A stretch of 64,000 nucleotides of DNA from Cyanobium sp. T1B-Tous (GTDB lineage: Bacteria; Cyanobacteriota; Cyanobacteriia; PCC-6307; Cyanobiaceae). Each line of letters starts with the position of its first letter. The stretch's first letter is position 1. Shown here piece after piece: positions 26,668-36,414 of the stretch. A model generated the notes under the pieces. The model saw only the letters and a program-made list of their open reading frames with translations. It had not been told where the DNA came from and did not search any database. The DNA lies in the NCBI RefSeq assembly GCF_024345475.1, contig NZ_JAGQBE010000002.1:32848-96847 (forward strand), given 5' to 3'. The position numbers and the translations under genes are program-made.

Positions 26668-29600
26668 ATGCCCCTCTCCGCCCTGGTGCGCCAACTGCAG
26701 CAGGTGCCGCTGACGGCGGAGGTGCGGGCGCGCCTGGAGCGCCCCGAACGGCTCCGCCTTTCCGGAGCGGGACGGGCCGCGCGGGCCCTGGTGAGCAGCG
26801 CCCTGGCGGGCAGCAGCCAGGCGCCACTGCTGGTGCTCGTGCCGACCCTGGAGGAGGCCGGGCGCTGGGCGGCCCTGTTGGAGCTAATGGGCTGGAACAG
26901 CTGTCAGCTGTACCCCACCAGCGAAGGCAGCCCCTACGAGCCCTTTGATCCCACCAGTGAGATCACCTGGGGGCAACTGCAGGTGCTGGGCGAGCTGCTG
27001 GATCTGCCAGCCCAAACCGGCCCCCGCCGGCTGGCGATCGTGGCCACCGAGCGGGCCCTGCAGCCCCACCTGCCGCCGCCCGCCGCCCTTCAGGCCCAGT
27101 GCCTGAGCCTGCGCAAGGGCGAGTGCGTCGATCTTGAAGAGCTGGGAACCACCCTCACCCGGCTCGGCTACGAGCGGGTGCCCACGATCGAACAGGAGGG
27201 CAGCTGGAGCCGCCGCGGCGACATCGTCGACGTGTTTCCGGTGAGTGCTGAGCTGCCCGTGCGGCTTGAGTTTTTTGGTGAGGAGCTGGAGAAGTTGCGG
27301 GAGTTCGATCCCGCCTCCCAGCGCTCCCTCGACGCCATCGAGGTGGTGCGCCTCACCCCCAGCGGCTACGGCCCCCTGGTGGCCGATGCCCTGCGCGACT
27401 CGATGCCCGATGGACTGGAGCAGCTGCTGAGCCCAGAAGCCCTCGAGCTGCTGCTCGAAGGGGGCACCCCGGAGGGCATGCGACGGCTGATGGGCCTGGC
27501 CTGGCAGCACCCCGCCTCACTGTTGGATTACCTGCCCCCCAACACCCTGATCGCCATCGATGGGCGGCGCCACTGCCTTTCCCACGGCCAGCAGTGGTTT
27601 GACCATGCCGGCGACCACTACGCCGACGTGGTGCAGGACCTGGGCCTGGATGCCAGCACCGCCCCTGAGCTGCTGCCCCCCCGGCTGCACCGCCCCCCGG
27701 CTGAGGCGCTGGAGCAGGCAACGGCCTTCACCGGCTTCGACCTGGAGGAACTGCACGAAACCGACAACCACCCCAACAGCTTCGATCTGGCCTCCCGCTC
27801 CGTGCCGGCCTACCCCAACGCCTTCGGCAAGTTGGCGGGCCTGGTAAAGGGCTTTGTGGCCGAAAAGGCCACGGTGTGGCTCCTCTCGGCCCAGCCCTCG
27901 CGGGCGGTGGCCCTGCTGGAGGAGCACGACTGCATCACCCGCTTCGTGCCCAACCCCAACGACATCCCGGCCATCGACCGGCTGGTGGAGCAGGCCACGC
28001 CGGTGGCCTTGAAAACCAAGGGCACCGCCGAGCTCGAAGGGCTGCAGTTGCCGGCCTGGAAGCTGGTGCTGATCACCGACCGGGAATTCTTCGGCCAGCA
28101 CGCCCTGGCCGCCACGGGCTACGTGCGCCGTCGCCGCAAGGCCGCCAGCCGCACGGTGGATCCGGGCAAGATGCAGCCGGGCGACTTCGTGGTGCACCGC
28201 AACCACGGCATCGGCAAGTTCCTCAAGCTCGAGAAGCTGGCCATCAGCGGCGAGTCCCGCGACTACCTGGTGGTGCAGTACGCCGACGGCCTGCTGCGGG
28301 TGGCCGCCGACCAGCTGGGCAGCCTGGGCCGCTACCGCGCCAGCACCGACACCCCGCCCGACCTCAACCGCATGGGTGGCACCGCCTGGGCGAAGGCCAA
28401 GGAGCGGGCCAAGAAGGCCGTGCGCAAGGTGGCGGTGGACCTGGTGAAGCTCTACGCCGAGCGCCACCAGGCACCGGGCTTCGCCTTCCCCGCCGATGGA
28501 CCCTGGCAGAACGAACTCGAAGACTCCTTCCCCTACGAACCCACCCCCGACCAGGTGAAGGCGATCAGCGATGTGAAGCGCGATATGGAGCAGCCCCAAC
28601 CCATGGACCGGCTGGTGTGCGGCGATGTGGGCTTCGGCAAAACCGAAGTGGCCATCCGCGCCATCTTCAAGGCCGTGACCGCCGGCAAACAGGTGGCGAT
28701 GCTGGCCCCCACCACCGTGCTGGCCCAGCAGCACTGGCGCTCGCTCACCGAACGCTTCGCCCCCTATCCCCTCAAGGTGAGCCTGCTCAACCGCTTCCGC
28801 ACCGCCGGCGAGCGCAAGGTGATCCAGGAAGGCCTGGCCGCCGGCACCGTGGATGTGGTGGTGGGCACCCACCAACTGCTGGGCAAGAGCACCACCTTCA
28901 AGCAACTGGGGCTGCTGGTGGTGGATGAGGAACAGCGCTTCGGCGTGAACCAGAAGGAAAAGATCAAGGCCCTGCGCAAGGACGTGGACGTGCTGACGCT
29001 GAGCGCCACGCCGATTCCCCGCACCCTTTACATGAGCCTCTCGGGCGTGCGGGAGATGAGCCTGATCACCACGCCACCGCCCCTGCGCCGGCCGATCAAA
29101 ACCCACCTCGCCGCCCTTGATGAGGAGGCGGTGCGCAGCTCCATCCGCCAGGAACTCGACCGCGGCGGCCAGATCTTCTATGTGGTGCCCCGGGTGGAGG
29201 GCATCGAGGATGTGGCCGCCCAGCTGCGGGCCATGATCCCGGGCCTGCGGCTGCTGGTGGCCCACGGCCAGATGGCCGAGGGCGAGCTCGAAAGCGCCAT
29301 GGTGGCCTTCAACGCCGGCGAGGCCGACCTGATGCTCTGCACCACGATCGTGGAGAGCGGCCTCGACATCCCGCGGGTGAACACGATCCTGATCGAGGAC
29401 GCCCACAAGTTTGGTCTGGCCCAGCTCTATCAACTGCGGGGCCGGGTGGGCCGCAGCGGCATCCAGGCCCACGCCTGGCTCTTCTATCCCGGCGATGCCT
29501 CCCTGAGCGAGGCGGCGCGCCAGCGGCTGCGGGCCATCCAGGAATTCGCCCAGCTCGGCTCCGGCTACCAGCTGGCCATGCGCGACATGGAGATCCGCGG

Positions 29601-30255
29601 CGTGGGCAACCTGCTGGGGGTGGAGCAGAGCGGCCAGATGGAAACCATCGGCTTCGACCTCTACATGGAGATGCTGCAGGAATCCCTCGCCGAGATCCAG
29701 GGGCAAGACATCCCAGCCGTGGACGACACCCAGATCGACCTGCCGATCACCGCCTTCATCCCCGGCGACTGGATCACCGAGAACGACGAGAAGATGGCCG
29801 CCTACCGCGCCGCAGCCGACTGCAGCAGCAAGGAGACCTTGGTGGAGCTGGCGGCCGGCTGGGTGGATCGCTACGGCGCCATCCCCGCACCGGTGCAATC
29901 GCTGCTGCAGTTGATGGAGTTGAAGTTGGTGGCCAAGCGCTGCGGCTTCTCGCGCATCAAGCCGGAACCGCCCAACATCGCCCTGGACACCCCGATGGAG
30001 GAGCCGGCCTTCCGGCTGCTGCGCCAGGGCCTGCCCCAGCACCTGCATGGGCGGCTCGTGTACCAGGCGGGATCGGGGAGCACCGCCAAGGTGCTGGCCC
30101 GGGGCCTGGGGGTGCTGCCGGCCGACAAACAGTTGGAGGAACTGATGGGCTGGCTGAACCAGATGGCCGAGCAGCTCCCCGGGGCCGATGGCCTCACCGC
30201 GGCCCAGCGGGCCGAACAGCTGAAGGCCACCAACGCGGCGGTGCTGGCGGTGTAA
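26668..30255 (+). CDS. mfd: Transcription-repair coupling factor Mfd
   Basis: 1195 residues from the ATG of MPLSALVRQL; longer in-frame readings upstream overlap the divergent gene and are rejected. Mfd removes RNA polymerase stalled at DNA lesions and recruits UvrA. Domains in order: UvrB-like region (with GSPYEPFDP), CarD-type RNA polymerase interacting domain (about 495-560, PGDFVVHRNHGIGKF), and a RecG-like translocase with Walker A GDVGFGKTE, DEEQRFG and GRVGRSG. The C-terminal TRCF domain closes it. Confidence 0.97.
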   Translation: MPLSALVRQLQQVPLTAEVRARLERPERLRLSGAGRAARALVSSALAGSSQAPLLVLVPTLEEAGRWAALLELMGWNSCQLYPTSEGSPYEPFDPTSEITWGQLQVLGELLDLPAQTGPRRLAIVATERALQPHLPPPAALQAQCLSLRKGECVDLEELGTTLTRLGYERVPTIEQEGSWSRRGDIVDVFPVSAELPVRLEFFGEELEKLREFDPASQRSLDAIEVVRLTPSGYGPLVADALRDSMPDGLEQLLSPEALELLLEGGTPEGMRRLMGLAWQHPASLLDYLPPNTLIAIDGRRHCLSHGQQWFDHAGDHYADVVQDLGLDASTAPELLPPRLHRPPAEALEQATAFTGFDLEELHETDNHPNSFDLASRSVPAYPNAFGKLAGLVKGFVAEKATVWLLSAQPSRAVALLEEHDCITRFVPNPNDIPAIDRLVEQATPVALKTKGTAELEGLQLPAWKLVLITDREFFGQHALAATGYVRRRRKAASRTVDPGKMQPGDFVVHRNHGIGKFLKLEKLAISGESRDYLVVQYADGLLRVAADQLGSLGRYRASTDTPPDLNRMGGTAWAKAKERAKKAVRKVAVDLVKLYAERHQAPGFAFPADGPWQNELEDSFPYEPTPDQVKAISDVKRDMEQPQPMDRLVCGDVGFGKTEVAIRAIFKAVTAGKQVAMLAPTTVLAQQHWRSLTERFAPYPLKVSLLNRFRTAGERKVIQEGLAAGTVDVVVGTHQLLGKSTTFKQLGLLVVDEEQRFGVNQKEKIKALRKDVDVLTLSATPIPRTLYMSLSGVREMSLITTPPPLRRPIKTHLAALDEEAVRSSIRQELDRGGQIFYVVPRVEGIEDVAAQLRAMIPGLRLLVAHGQMAEGELESAMVAFNAGEADLMLCTTIVESGLDIPRVNTILIEDAHKFGLAQLYQLRGRVGRSGIQAHAWLFYPGDASLSEAARQRLRAIQEFAQLGSGYQLAMRDMEIRGVGNLLGVEQSGQMETIGFDLYMEMLQESLAEIQGQDIPAVDDTQIDLPITAFIPGDWITENDEKMAAYRAAADCSSKETLVELAAGWVDRYGAIPAPVQSLLQLMELKLVAKRCGFSRIKPEPPNIALDTPMEEPAFRLLRQGLPQHLHGRLVYQAGSGSTAKVLARGLGVLPADKQLEELMGWLNQMAEQLPGADGLTAAQRAEQLKATNAAVLAV

Positions 30256-30289
30256 AAGCCCCAACAGAACCCACCGGCCCGCAAAAGTC

Positions 30290-30317
30290 CGTTACAATCA
30301 CGAGAACTTGTGTAACG
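30290..30317. promoter_or_regulatory. 7-bp inverted repeat overlapping a -10-like TACAAT
   Basis: CGTTACA at 30290-30296 and TGTAACG at 30311-30317 are perfect inverted repeats 14 bases apart. The left arm includes TACAAT (30293-30298), a good -10 hexamer, which would put a transcript start near 30305 and leave the symmetric site across -10 to +12. A repressor site is plausible for the small gene that starts at 30325. No clear -35 was seen. Confidence 0.4.
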
Positions 30318-30324
30318 GGACCAG

Positions 30325-30510
30325 ATGGGCGAGGTGATCGAGGCAGGATCGAGCTTCGCCGGTGGCCTGGGTGGGGGCTTCAGCCTCGTGTCTGGTGTGG
30401 TGAGCCTGCTGGCCCTTGGCCTCTACGCCATCCTCCAGGGAGACACCGGCAACAACAACGACGACGACGACTCCAGCCCCGGTGGCGGCCTGATGCAGCC
30501 GGTGGCCTGA
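30325..30510 (+). CDS. Small membrane protein with Gly-rich start and Asp/Asn-rich tail
   Basis: A 61-residue protein with one hydrophobic helix (about 18-38, SLVSGVVSLLALGLYAILQ) and a polar tail with NNNDDDDSS. Similar short proteins occur in picocyanobacteria, but no function is known to me. The acidic run may bind cations or simply keep the tail soluble. It follows a -10-like element with an inverted repeat and is convergent with the DUF6737 gene. Confidence 0.65.
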   Translation: MGEVIEAGSSFAGGLGGGFSLVSGVVSLLALGLYAILQGDTGNNNDDDDSSPGGGLMQPVA

Positions 30511-30522
30511 GGAGCGCCCCCT

Positions 30523-30738
30523 TCAGACCTCACTCTGATCGTGCTGGTAGGCCCGCGGCACCAGCACCAAGAACAGCCACCACCACACCACAACGCCGGC
30601 TGCGAGTGGTGCGGTGATCCACCAGCGCTGCAGCAACAGCCAACTCCCGGTGGGCACCATCAGCCCCGTGAGCACGATGCTCCAGGGCTGACACCACCAG
30701 GGCTTCAGGGCCCAGATTGATTCCGCTGGTGCAGCCAC
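30523..30738 (-). CDS. DUF6737-like small membrane protein
   Basis: A 71-residue protein from a GTG seven bases after the ctp stop. It contains IWALKPWWCQPWSIVLTG and two hydrophobic helices rich in tryptophan (WWITAPLAAGVVVWWWLFLV), ending in a polar tail. The KPWWCQPWSI(V/L)xTG pattern matches the cyanobacterial DUF6737 proteins. Function unknown. Likely co-transcribed with the upstream protease gene. Confidence 0.72.
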   Translation of the reverse strand: MAAPAESIWALKPWWCQPWSIVLTGLMVPTGSWLLLQRWWITAPLAAGVVVWWWLFLVLVPRAYQHDQSEV

Positions 30739-30745
30739 AGGGACC

Positions 30746-32092
30746 TCAGGGAGCGGCGACCGCGGGCTTGGCCAGGGCAGCCGGCAGGTTGGCGCTGGCT
30801 GGGTTGTAGGCCTTGTCCACCCCATTGGCGGTGCGCAGCCGCTTCACCAGGGTGGACTCCGCCACCCGGTACTGGCTGTCCTTCTTGGTGCCGAGATCTT
30901 CGAGCTTGAGACGCTGGGCCTCCAGCTCGGTCATCTTCGCCGCCACGTCCGGGTCGATGCCGTGCTTGTGGATGTCCCGGCCGCTGGGGGTGAGGTACTT
31001 GGCGATGGTCACGGTCATGCCGGAGCCATCGGAGAGGCCGCGCACCGACTGCACCAGGCCCTTGCCAAAGGTTTTCTGGCCCACCAACACCGCCCGATGG
31101 TTGTCCTGCAGGGCACCGGAGAGGATTTCACTGGCGCTGGCCGAGCCTTCATTCACCAGCACCACCAGGGGTTTGGTGGTGAGGGCGCGGCCATTGGCCC
31201 GCTTCACGTCCTGAATGCCATCGCGGGTTTTGGTGGACACGATCGTGCCCTCGTTGAGCCACTGACGGGCAATCTCCACGCTGGCCATCAGCAGGCCGCC
31301 GGGGTTGCTGCGCAGGTCGAGCACATAGCCCTGGACGCCCTTCTCCTCCAGGTCCTTCACCGCCAGGCGCATGTCCTTGGTGGCCGTGGCATTGAACTGC
31401 TTGAGGCGGATGTAGCCCACCTTCACGCCATCCGCGGTGGTGTTGATCTGATGCTCGACCGCATGGAGCTCAATGCGCTCCCGGGTGAGGGGGAGCTCCA
31501 GGATCTGGGCCTTGCGCTTGAGGGTGAGGGTGACCGTGGTGCCGGCCTGGCCGCGGATCAACTTGACCGCATCCTCCGTACTCATCCCCTTGGTGGGTTT
31601 GCCGTCGATCGCCACGATCACGTCCTTGGGCTGCACGCCGGCCCGGGAGGCGGGCGAGCCCTCGATCGGTGACACCACCACCAGGTTCTTGGTGTCCTTG
31701 TCGAGGCTCAGCTGAATTCCCACCCCGGAGAGTTCTCCCGAGGTGTCGATCTGCATCTCCTTGAATTCCCGTGGATCGAGAAAACGGGTGTAGGGATCAT
31801 CCAGGCTGCCGAGCATGCCGCGGATGGCCTCGTAGGCCTCCTTGGGATTGCCGTAGCTCTTGGCCAGCACATCGCGCCGCATCTGGCGCCACTGCGTCGG
31901 CTTGTACTTGCCGTTGATGTCGAGGTAATCGCGGAAAACGATCTGCCAGGTCTGGTCGATCACTTCCTTGGGGCTGTCGCTGATGCGCGACGTCCCCCCC
32001 GGGGGGGTCACCACTTCCCTGGCCACAACTGCCGTGGCCGCACAGGCGCCGATGCCAACCAGCACAAGCAGGCTGGCGCGGGGGCTGGCCAT
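30746..32092 (-). CDS. ctp: Carboxyl-terminal processing protease (S41A)
   Basis: 448 residues with an N-terminal signal or anchor helix (about 5-25), a Ctp N-terminal domain, PDZ domain (about 115-200) and the S41 catalytic core. The catalytic serine is in EGSASASEILSGAL and the lysine in GQKTFGKGLVQ. It acts in the periplasm or thylakoid lumen. CtpA processes the D1 precursor, while CtpB and CtpC are paralogues. I cannot assign which paralogue this is. DUF6737 follows in the same transcript. Confidence 0.92.
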   Translation of the reverse strand: MASPRASLLVLVGIGACAATAVVAREVVTPPGGTSRISDSPKEVIDQTWQIVFRDYLDINGKYKPTQWRQMRRDVLAKSYGNPKEAYEAIRGMLGSLDDPYTRFLDPREFKEMQIDTSGELSGVGIQLSLDKDTKNLVVVSPIEGSPASRAGVQPKDVIVAIDGKPTKGMSTEDAVKLIRGQAGTTVTLTLKRKAQILELPLTRERIELHAVEHQINTTADGVKVGYIRLKQFNATATKDMRLAVKDLEEKGVQGYVLDLRSNPGGLLMASVEIARQWLNEGTIVSTKTRDGIQDVKRANGRALTTKPLVVLVNEGSASASEILSGALQDNHRAVLVGQKTFGKGLVQSVRGLSDGSGMTVTIAKYLTPSGRDIHKHGIDPDVAAKMTELEAQRLKLEDLGTKKDSQYRVAESTLVKRLRTANGVDKAYNPASANLPAALAKPAVAAP

Positions 32093-32188
32093 CTTGAAGA
32101 GCCGTCAGGGCCCGGGAAACGTGCTCTCAAACTAGCGCCGTTGTCCCACCCCAACCGGGGCGGGTAACCGGATGACAACCGGTGAGCT

Positions 32189-33439
32189 TCAGGGCTCGAC
32201 CCAGCGGCCATCCTCCTGGATCAGGGCAATCAGGGCTTCCACCCCTTCCGCCTCCGGCACGCGACGGATCTCCTCGCGGCCGCGGTAGAGGGAGATGGTG
32301 CCGGGGGTTTTGCCCACATAGCCGTAGTCGGCATCGGCCATCTCACCGGGTCCGTTGACGATGCAGCCCATCACCGCAATGTCGAGACCGGTGAGGTGGG
32401 CCGTGGCATTGCGCACCTTGTGCAGCACCTCCTCCAGATTGAACAGGGTGCGACCGCAGCTGGGGCAGGCCACGTATTCCACCATCGTCTTGCGCAGCCC
32501 CAGGGCCTGCAGAATCGAATAGCAAACGGGGATTTCCTTCTCCGGAGCTTCGGTGAGCGAGACCCGGATCGTGTCGCCCAGCCCTTCGGCCAGCAAGGGC
32601 GCAATGCCGGCCGTGCTCTTGATGCGCCCGTAATCGCCATCACCCGCTTCGGTGACGCCCAGGTGGAGGGGGTAGTGGAAGCCCTCCGCATCCATGCGGG
32701 CCGCCATCATCCGGTAGGCGGCCATCATCACGGGTGCCCGCGAGGCCTTCATCGACACCACGATGTTGTGGAAATCGAGCCGGTCGCAGATGCGGATGAA
32801 CTCGAGGGCACTTTCCACCATGCCCAGCGGGGTGTCGCCGTAGCTGAACAGCATCCGCTCGGCGAGCGAGCCGTGGTTGACGCCAATGCGCAGGGCCTTG
32901 TCCTGCTCCTTGAGCAGGCTCACCAGGGGCTCAAAGGTGTCGGTGATGCGCTCCCCAATGGCGGCGATCTCCTCGGCACTGAATTCGGTGCGGTTGGGAT
33001 CGGGCTTGTCGAACACGAACAACCCCGGATTGATCCGCACCTTGTCGACGTGCTGGGCCACCTCCAGGGCAATCTTCATGCCGTTGTGGTGCACGTCTGC
33101 CACCAGCGGCACCGGCTGGTAGCTGTCTTCAAGTCGCTGGCGGATCTCCTTCACAGCCTTGGCATGGGCCAGGGAGGGCACCGTGAGCCGCACGATCTCG
33201 CAGCCGGCCTCGTGCAGGCGGCGGATACCGGCGGTGGCACCGGCGATGTCGAGGGTGTCCTCGTTGATCATCGACTGCACCACCACCGGGTGGTCGCTGC
33301 CCACCCAAATGCTGCCCACCCGCACGCTGCGGGTCTTGCGGCGGTGGATCTGGGTGTCGAAGCGGGGGTCGCTGGCCCAGTCGGCGGCAGTGGCCCGGTC
33401 GGGAGAGGAGGCGTCTGGGCGGGCCAGGGTGCCGGTCAT
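32189..33439 (-). CDS. ispG: 4-hydroxy-3-methylbut-2-enyl diphosphate synthase
   Basis: 416-residue [4Fe-4S] enzyme of the MEP isoprenoid pathway. It reduces MEcPP to HMBPP, in cyanobacteria with ferredoxin. Cluster cysteines are visible in [15 protein letters not shown] and [17 protein letters not shown]. The N-terminal barrel begins with [20 protein letters not shown]. The first 30 residues are a variable leader. It supplies precursors for carotenoids, the phytyl tail of chlorophyll and quinones. Confidence 0.97.
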   Translation of the reverse strand: MTGTLARPDASSPDRATAADWASDPRFDTQIHRRKTRSVRVGSIWVGSDHPVVVQSMINEDTLDIAGATAGIRRLHEAGCEIVRLTVPSLAHAKAVKEIRQRLEDSYQPVPLVADVHHNGMKIALEVAQHVDKVRINPGLFVFDKPDPNRTEFSAEEIAAIGERITDTFEPLVSLLKEQDKALRIGVNHGSLAERMLFSYGDTPLGMVESALEFIRICDRLDFHNIVVSMKASRAPVMMAAYRMMAARMDAEGFHYPLHLGVTEAGDGDYGRIKSTAGIAPLLAEGLGDTIRVSLTEAPEKEIPVCYSILQALGLRKTMVEYVACPSCGRTLFNLEEVLHKVRNATAHLTGLDIAVMGCIVNGPGEMADADYGYVGKTPGTISLYRGREEIRRVPEAEGVEALIALIQEDGRWVEP

Positions 33440-33500
33440 GGATCGGGGCCGGAAGGTGGGGAAAGCCTGTCACAGCCGCCGCAGAACTGGCGACCGCTGC

Positions 33501-34427
33501 TCAGCCGCCGAGGCTGCCGAACGCCGAGAGCAGCTGGTTGAGGCGATCGGGATCCGCCAGGGACACGTATTCAGACGGGATGCGGATCGAAGCGGGTTGG
33601 CCCGCGATGGCGTGGAGGGACTGATCCACGATGGCGGCGCCGAGTTGGTCGAACAGGATCGCCGCCGAACCCTTGTAGTGCAGGCCCCGGTTGATCTCGC
33701 GCAGCCCCTCCGGCGCGCCGTCCTGGCCGCACACAAAGGAGAGGGACGGATCCTTGCCGGCCGCTTCAAAGGCCTGGGCCGCACCCACGGCAAACTCGTC
33801 GTTGATGCCGATCACGATCGCGAGATCGGGGTGCTCCCGCAGCGCCTCCTCGGTCTGCCGGCGACCGATCTCCACCGTGGCCCCGTCGCCAAGGGCCACG
33901 ATCTGTCCTCCGGCAGCCTCGATCGCGCTGATCGGCTCGAGCCAGCGCGGGGCAAACAGGGGGGCGGCCGCCAGGGCCCCCACCAGAGCCTTCGCCCCCC
34001 CATGCGGAAACTGCTCACCGATGAAGGCCGCGGCGGCGGCCCCGCACTGGCGGCCGGAGAGCACCGCGTCGAAACCCACTTCACCATCACTTCCCTCCAG
34101 GGGAAAGGCGTAGCTGAGAACGCGGATGCCCTTGGCCTGGGCCCGGGCCATCAGCGGCTGGAGGGCGGCCCCATCGATCGGCATGGCCACAATCGCCTCC
34201 ACACCCGCATCAATCCAGGCCGACAGTTCCGCCAACTGGTGGGCCAGATCGCCGTTCTGGGTGGTGCCGTGGATCAGCGCCACGCCCCCCACCTCCCTGG
34301 CGCGCCGGTCGGCATGGGCCCGGACGCTCTGCACCACCAGCAGCTCCGAGAAGGCATGGCTGAAGGCGATCCGGCACGGCGAGGGGGCGCTGGCTTGACC
34401 CGAGCTGGCTCCAAAGGATGCGGTCAT
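33501..34427 (-). CDS. Orphan sugar-binding-protein-like (type I periplasmic binding fold), no signal peptide
   Basis: 308 residues from the ATG that overlaps the uracil-DNA glycosylase stop as ATGA. The two-lobed RbsB/Peripla_BP_4 fold shows in IAFSHAFSELLVVQSVRAHA, WIDAGVEAIVAMPIDGAALQ, GDGATVEIGRRQTEEAL and VIGINDEFAVGAAQAF. The N-terminus (MTASFGASSGQASAPSPCRI) has no hydrophobic signal and no helix-turn-helix for a LacI regulator. No permease or ATPase gene is adjacent. A cytosolic ligand sensor is one reading; a missed upstream secretion signal is unlikely because of the ATGA coupling. Confidence 0.82.
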   Translation of the reverse strand: MTASFGASSGQASAPSPCRIAFSHAFSELLVVQSVRAHADRRAREVGGVALIHGTTQNGDLAHQLAELSAWIDAGVEAIVAMPIDGAALQPLMARAQAKGIRVLSYAFPLEGSDGEVGFDAVLSGRQCGAAAAAFIGEQFPHGGAKALVGALAAAPLFAPRWLEPISAIEAAGGQIVALGDGATVEIGRRQTEEALREHPDLAIVIGINDEFAVGAAQAFEAAGKDPSLSFVCGQDGAPEGLREINRGLHYKGSAAILFDQLGAAIVDQSLHAIAGQPASIRIPSEYVSLADPDRLNQLLSAFGSLGG

Positions 34428-35065
34428 GGGCCCGGGCTGGATCCCCCATGTTGGCTCGCTTCGAGCGCCGTCAAGGCTCGCCGCACCTCCCACAAGTCAG
34501 TGGCGGTGAGGGCCCGGGGAGAGCCCTCGGTCTGCGCCTGGAAGCGCAACAGATAGGAGGGATGGAGCACCGGCATCAGCCGCCGGCCCCGCAGCCACTC
34601 CGCCGGGCTGCTGAGCCACTGACCTCGCCGCCGGGTGATTCCACCACGGATCCCCAGCACCCCCTCGAGGGCCGAGGCCCCCAGCAGCACGATCAGCGGG
34701 GGATCCACCGCGGCAATCTGCTGCTCCAGCCAGGGGCGGCAGGCGGCCATCTCCCCGGCCGTGGGTTTGCGGTTGTTAGGGGGCCGGCACTTCACCCCAT
34801 TGCAGATGTAGACATCCGCCGCGGTATCCAGACCAGCGGCGGCCAGCAGCTGATCCAGCAGGCGACCGGAGCGGCCCACAAAGGGGAGGCCCTCCGCGTC
34901 TTCCTGCGCCCCGGGCGCCTCGCCGATCAGCATCAGCCTGGCCTCGGGGTTGCCGCGAGCCACCACCACCTGCTGGCGGCCGTCGGCCAGGCCGCAGCGG
35001 CGGCAGTGGGCGCAGGCCAGGGCCAGCCCTTGTAGGGAATCGGACGGGGCAGGCGGGAGGGCCAT
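34424..35065 (-). CDS. Uracil-DNA glycosylase, family 4 (Fe-S)
   Basis: 213 residues from the ATG of MALPPAPSD. It removes uracil from DNA. Cluster cysteines are in CAHCRRCGL (the CxxC pair), VYICNGVKCRPP and AACRPWLEQQI. Motif A is GEAPGAQEDAEGLPFVGRSG and motif B is HPSYLLR. A longer in-frame start at 35206 would run into the divergent aminotransferase and is not preferred. It is coupled by ATGA to the binding-protein-like gene downstream. Confidence 0.93.
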   Translation of the reverse strand: MALPPAPSDSLQGLALACAHCRRCGLADGRQQVVVARGNPEARLMLIGEAPGAQEDAEGLPFVGRSGRLLDQLLAAAGLDTAADVYICNGVKCRPPNNRKPTAGEMAACRPWLEQQIAAVDPPLIVLLGASALEGVLGIRGGITRRRGQWLSSPAEWLRGRRLMPVLHPSYLLRFQAQTEGSPRALTATDLWEVRRALTALEASQHGGSSPGP

Positions 35066-35193
35066 CGGCACGGAGCCATCAAGGTGTGACTGGTTGGCCG
35101 TTTCGTGCCGGTTTGAACCGTACGCGGGAAATCGGTGCGGCAGGATGGTTTCCAGTGCTGATGCCGCGCGTCCCGATGCCGGAGACAGGAGGG

Positions 35194-36384
35194 ATGATCG
35201 CCGCACCCACCACCACCCCCTCCCTGTCCGCGCGGGCGCAGGCCCTGCAACCGTCCCTCACCCTGGCCATCGCCGCGCGGGCGAAGGCCCTCAAGGCTGA
35301 CGGCCACGACATCTGCAGCCTCAGCGCCGGCGAACCCGACTTCGACACCCCAGCCTTCATCCGTCAGGCCGCCGCCGCGGCCCTCGAGGCCGGCCATACC
35401 CGCTATGGCCCCGCCGCTGGTGAGCCGGCCCTGCGGGAGGCCATCGCCGCGAAACTCAGCCAGGAAAACCAGGTGCCCACCACCGCCGACCAGGTGTTGG
35501 TCACCAACGGCGGCAAACAGGCCCTCTACAACCTGTTCCAGGTGCTGCTCGAGCCCGGCGACGAGCTGCTGCTGCCCGCTCCCTACTGGCTGAGCTATCC
35601 CGAGATCGCCCAGCTGGCCGGTGCTTCGGTGACCCTGCTGCCCAGCTCGGCGGCCCAGGGATTCCGGCTGGATCCCGCCGCCTTGGAGGCAGCCATCACC
35701 CCGGCCAGCAAGCTGCTGGTGCTCAATAGTCCTGGCAACCCCACCGGCATGGTGCTGAGCCGGCCGGAGCTGGAGGCCATCGCCGCCGTGCTGCGCCGCC
35801 ATCCCCAGGTGGCGGTGGTGTGCGATGAGATCTACGAGTTCCTGCTGGCTCCCGGCCACACCCACCACAGCTTTGCCGCCGTGGCCCCCGACCTGGCCGA
35901 TCGCATCTTCACGGTGAACGGCTTTGCCAAGGGCTGGGCCATGACCGGCTGGCGCATCGGCTGGCTGGCTGGTCCCCGCTCCGTGGTAGCCGCCGCCAGT
36001 GCCCTGCAAAGCCAGAGCACCAGCAACGTCTGCAGCTTTGCCCAGTTCGGCGCCCTGGCCGCGATCAGCGCCTCCCGCGACTGTGTGCGGGCGATGGCGG
36101 CCCAATTTGATGAACGCCGCAGCCTGCTCACGGCTGGGCTGATGGCGATCGAACGGCTCCAACTGCTGCCTCCGGAGGGGGCGTTCTACGCCTTTCCCGA
36201 TGTGAGTGCCTACGGCCTCGATTCGATGACCCTGTGCAACCGCCTGCTCGATGAGGTGGGACTGGCGGTGGTGCCGGGCGTGGCCTTCGGCGACGACCGC
36301 TGCATCCGGCTGTCCTGCGCCGCCGGACCGGTCACCATCGAAAACGGTCTCGAACGCCTGCAACGCTTCCTGGCCACCCTCTAG
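35194..36384 (+). CDS. Class I/II pyridoxal-phosphate aminotransferase, aspartate aminotransferase-like
   Basis: 396 residues from the ATG at 35194, preceded by GGAG at suitable distance and by an immediately adjacent AGGAGGG. ATGs at 35161 and 35176 are alternatives. The PLP-binding lysine is in NGFAKGWAMTGWRIGW. Also seen are SLSAGEPDFDTP, the NSPGNPTG loop and CDEIYEFLL, and a terminal RLSCAAG with the carboxylate-binding arginine. It belongs to the Ib aspartate/prephenate aminotransferase group. Amino-acid specificity is not proven. Confidence 0.9.
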   Translation: MIAAPTTTPSLSARAQALQPSLTLAIAARAKALKADGHDICSLSAGEPDFDTPAFIRQAAAAALEAGHTRYGPAAGEPALREAIAAKLSQENQVPTTADQVLVTNGGKQALYNLFQVLLEPGDELLLPAPYWLSYPEIAQLAGASVTLLPSSAAQGFRLDPAALEAAITPASKLLVLNSPGNPTGMVLSRPELEAIAAVLRRHPQVAVVCDEIYEFLLAPGHTHHSFAAVAPDLADRIFTVNGFAKGWAMTGWRIGWLAGPRSVVAAASALQSQSTSNVCSFAQFGALAAISASRDCVRAMAAQFDERRSLLTAGLMAIERLQLLPPEGAFYAFPDVSAYGLDSMTLCNRLLDEVGLAVVPGVAFGDDRCIRLSCAAGPVTIENGLERLQRFLATL

Positions 36385-36414
36385 AACCCCAAACCACCCC
36401 CACGACCCACCGCC

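Noticed and set aside
27517..30264. Minus-strand reading frame of 915 codons
   Set aside because: Antisense to mfd, rich in His, Gly and Leu without recognisable motifs. A codon-bias shadow.
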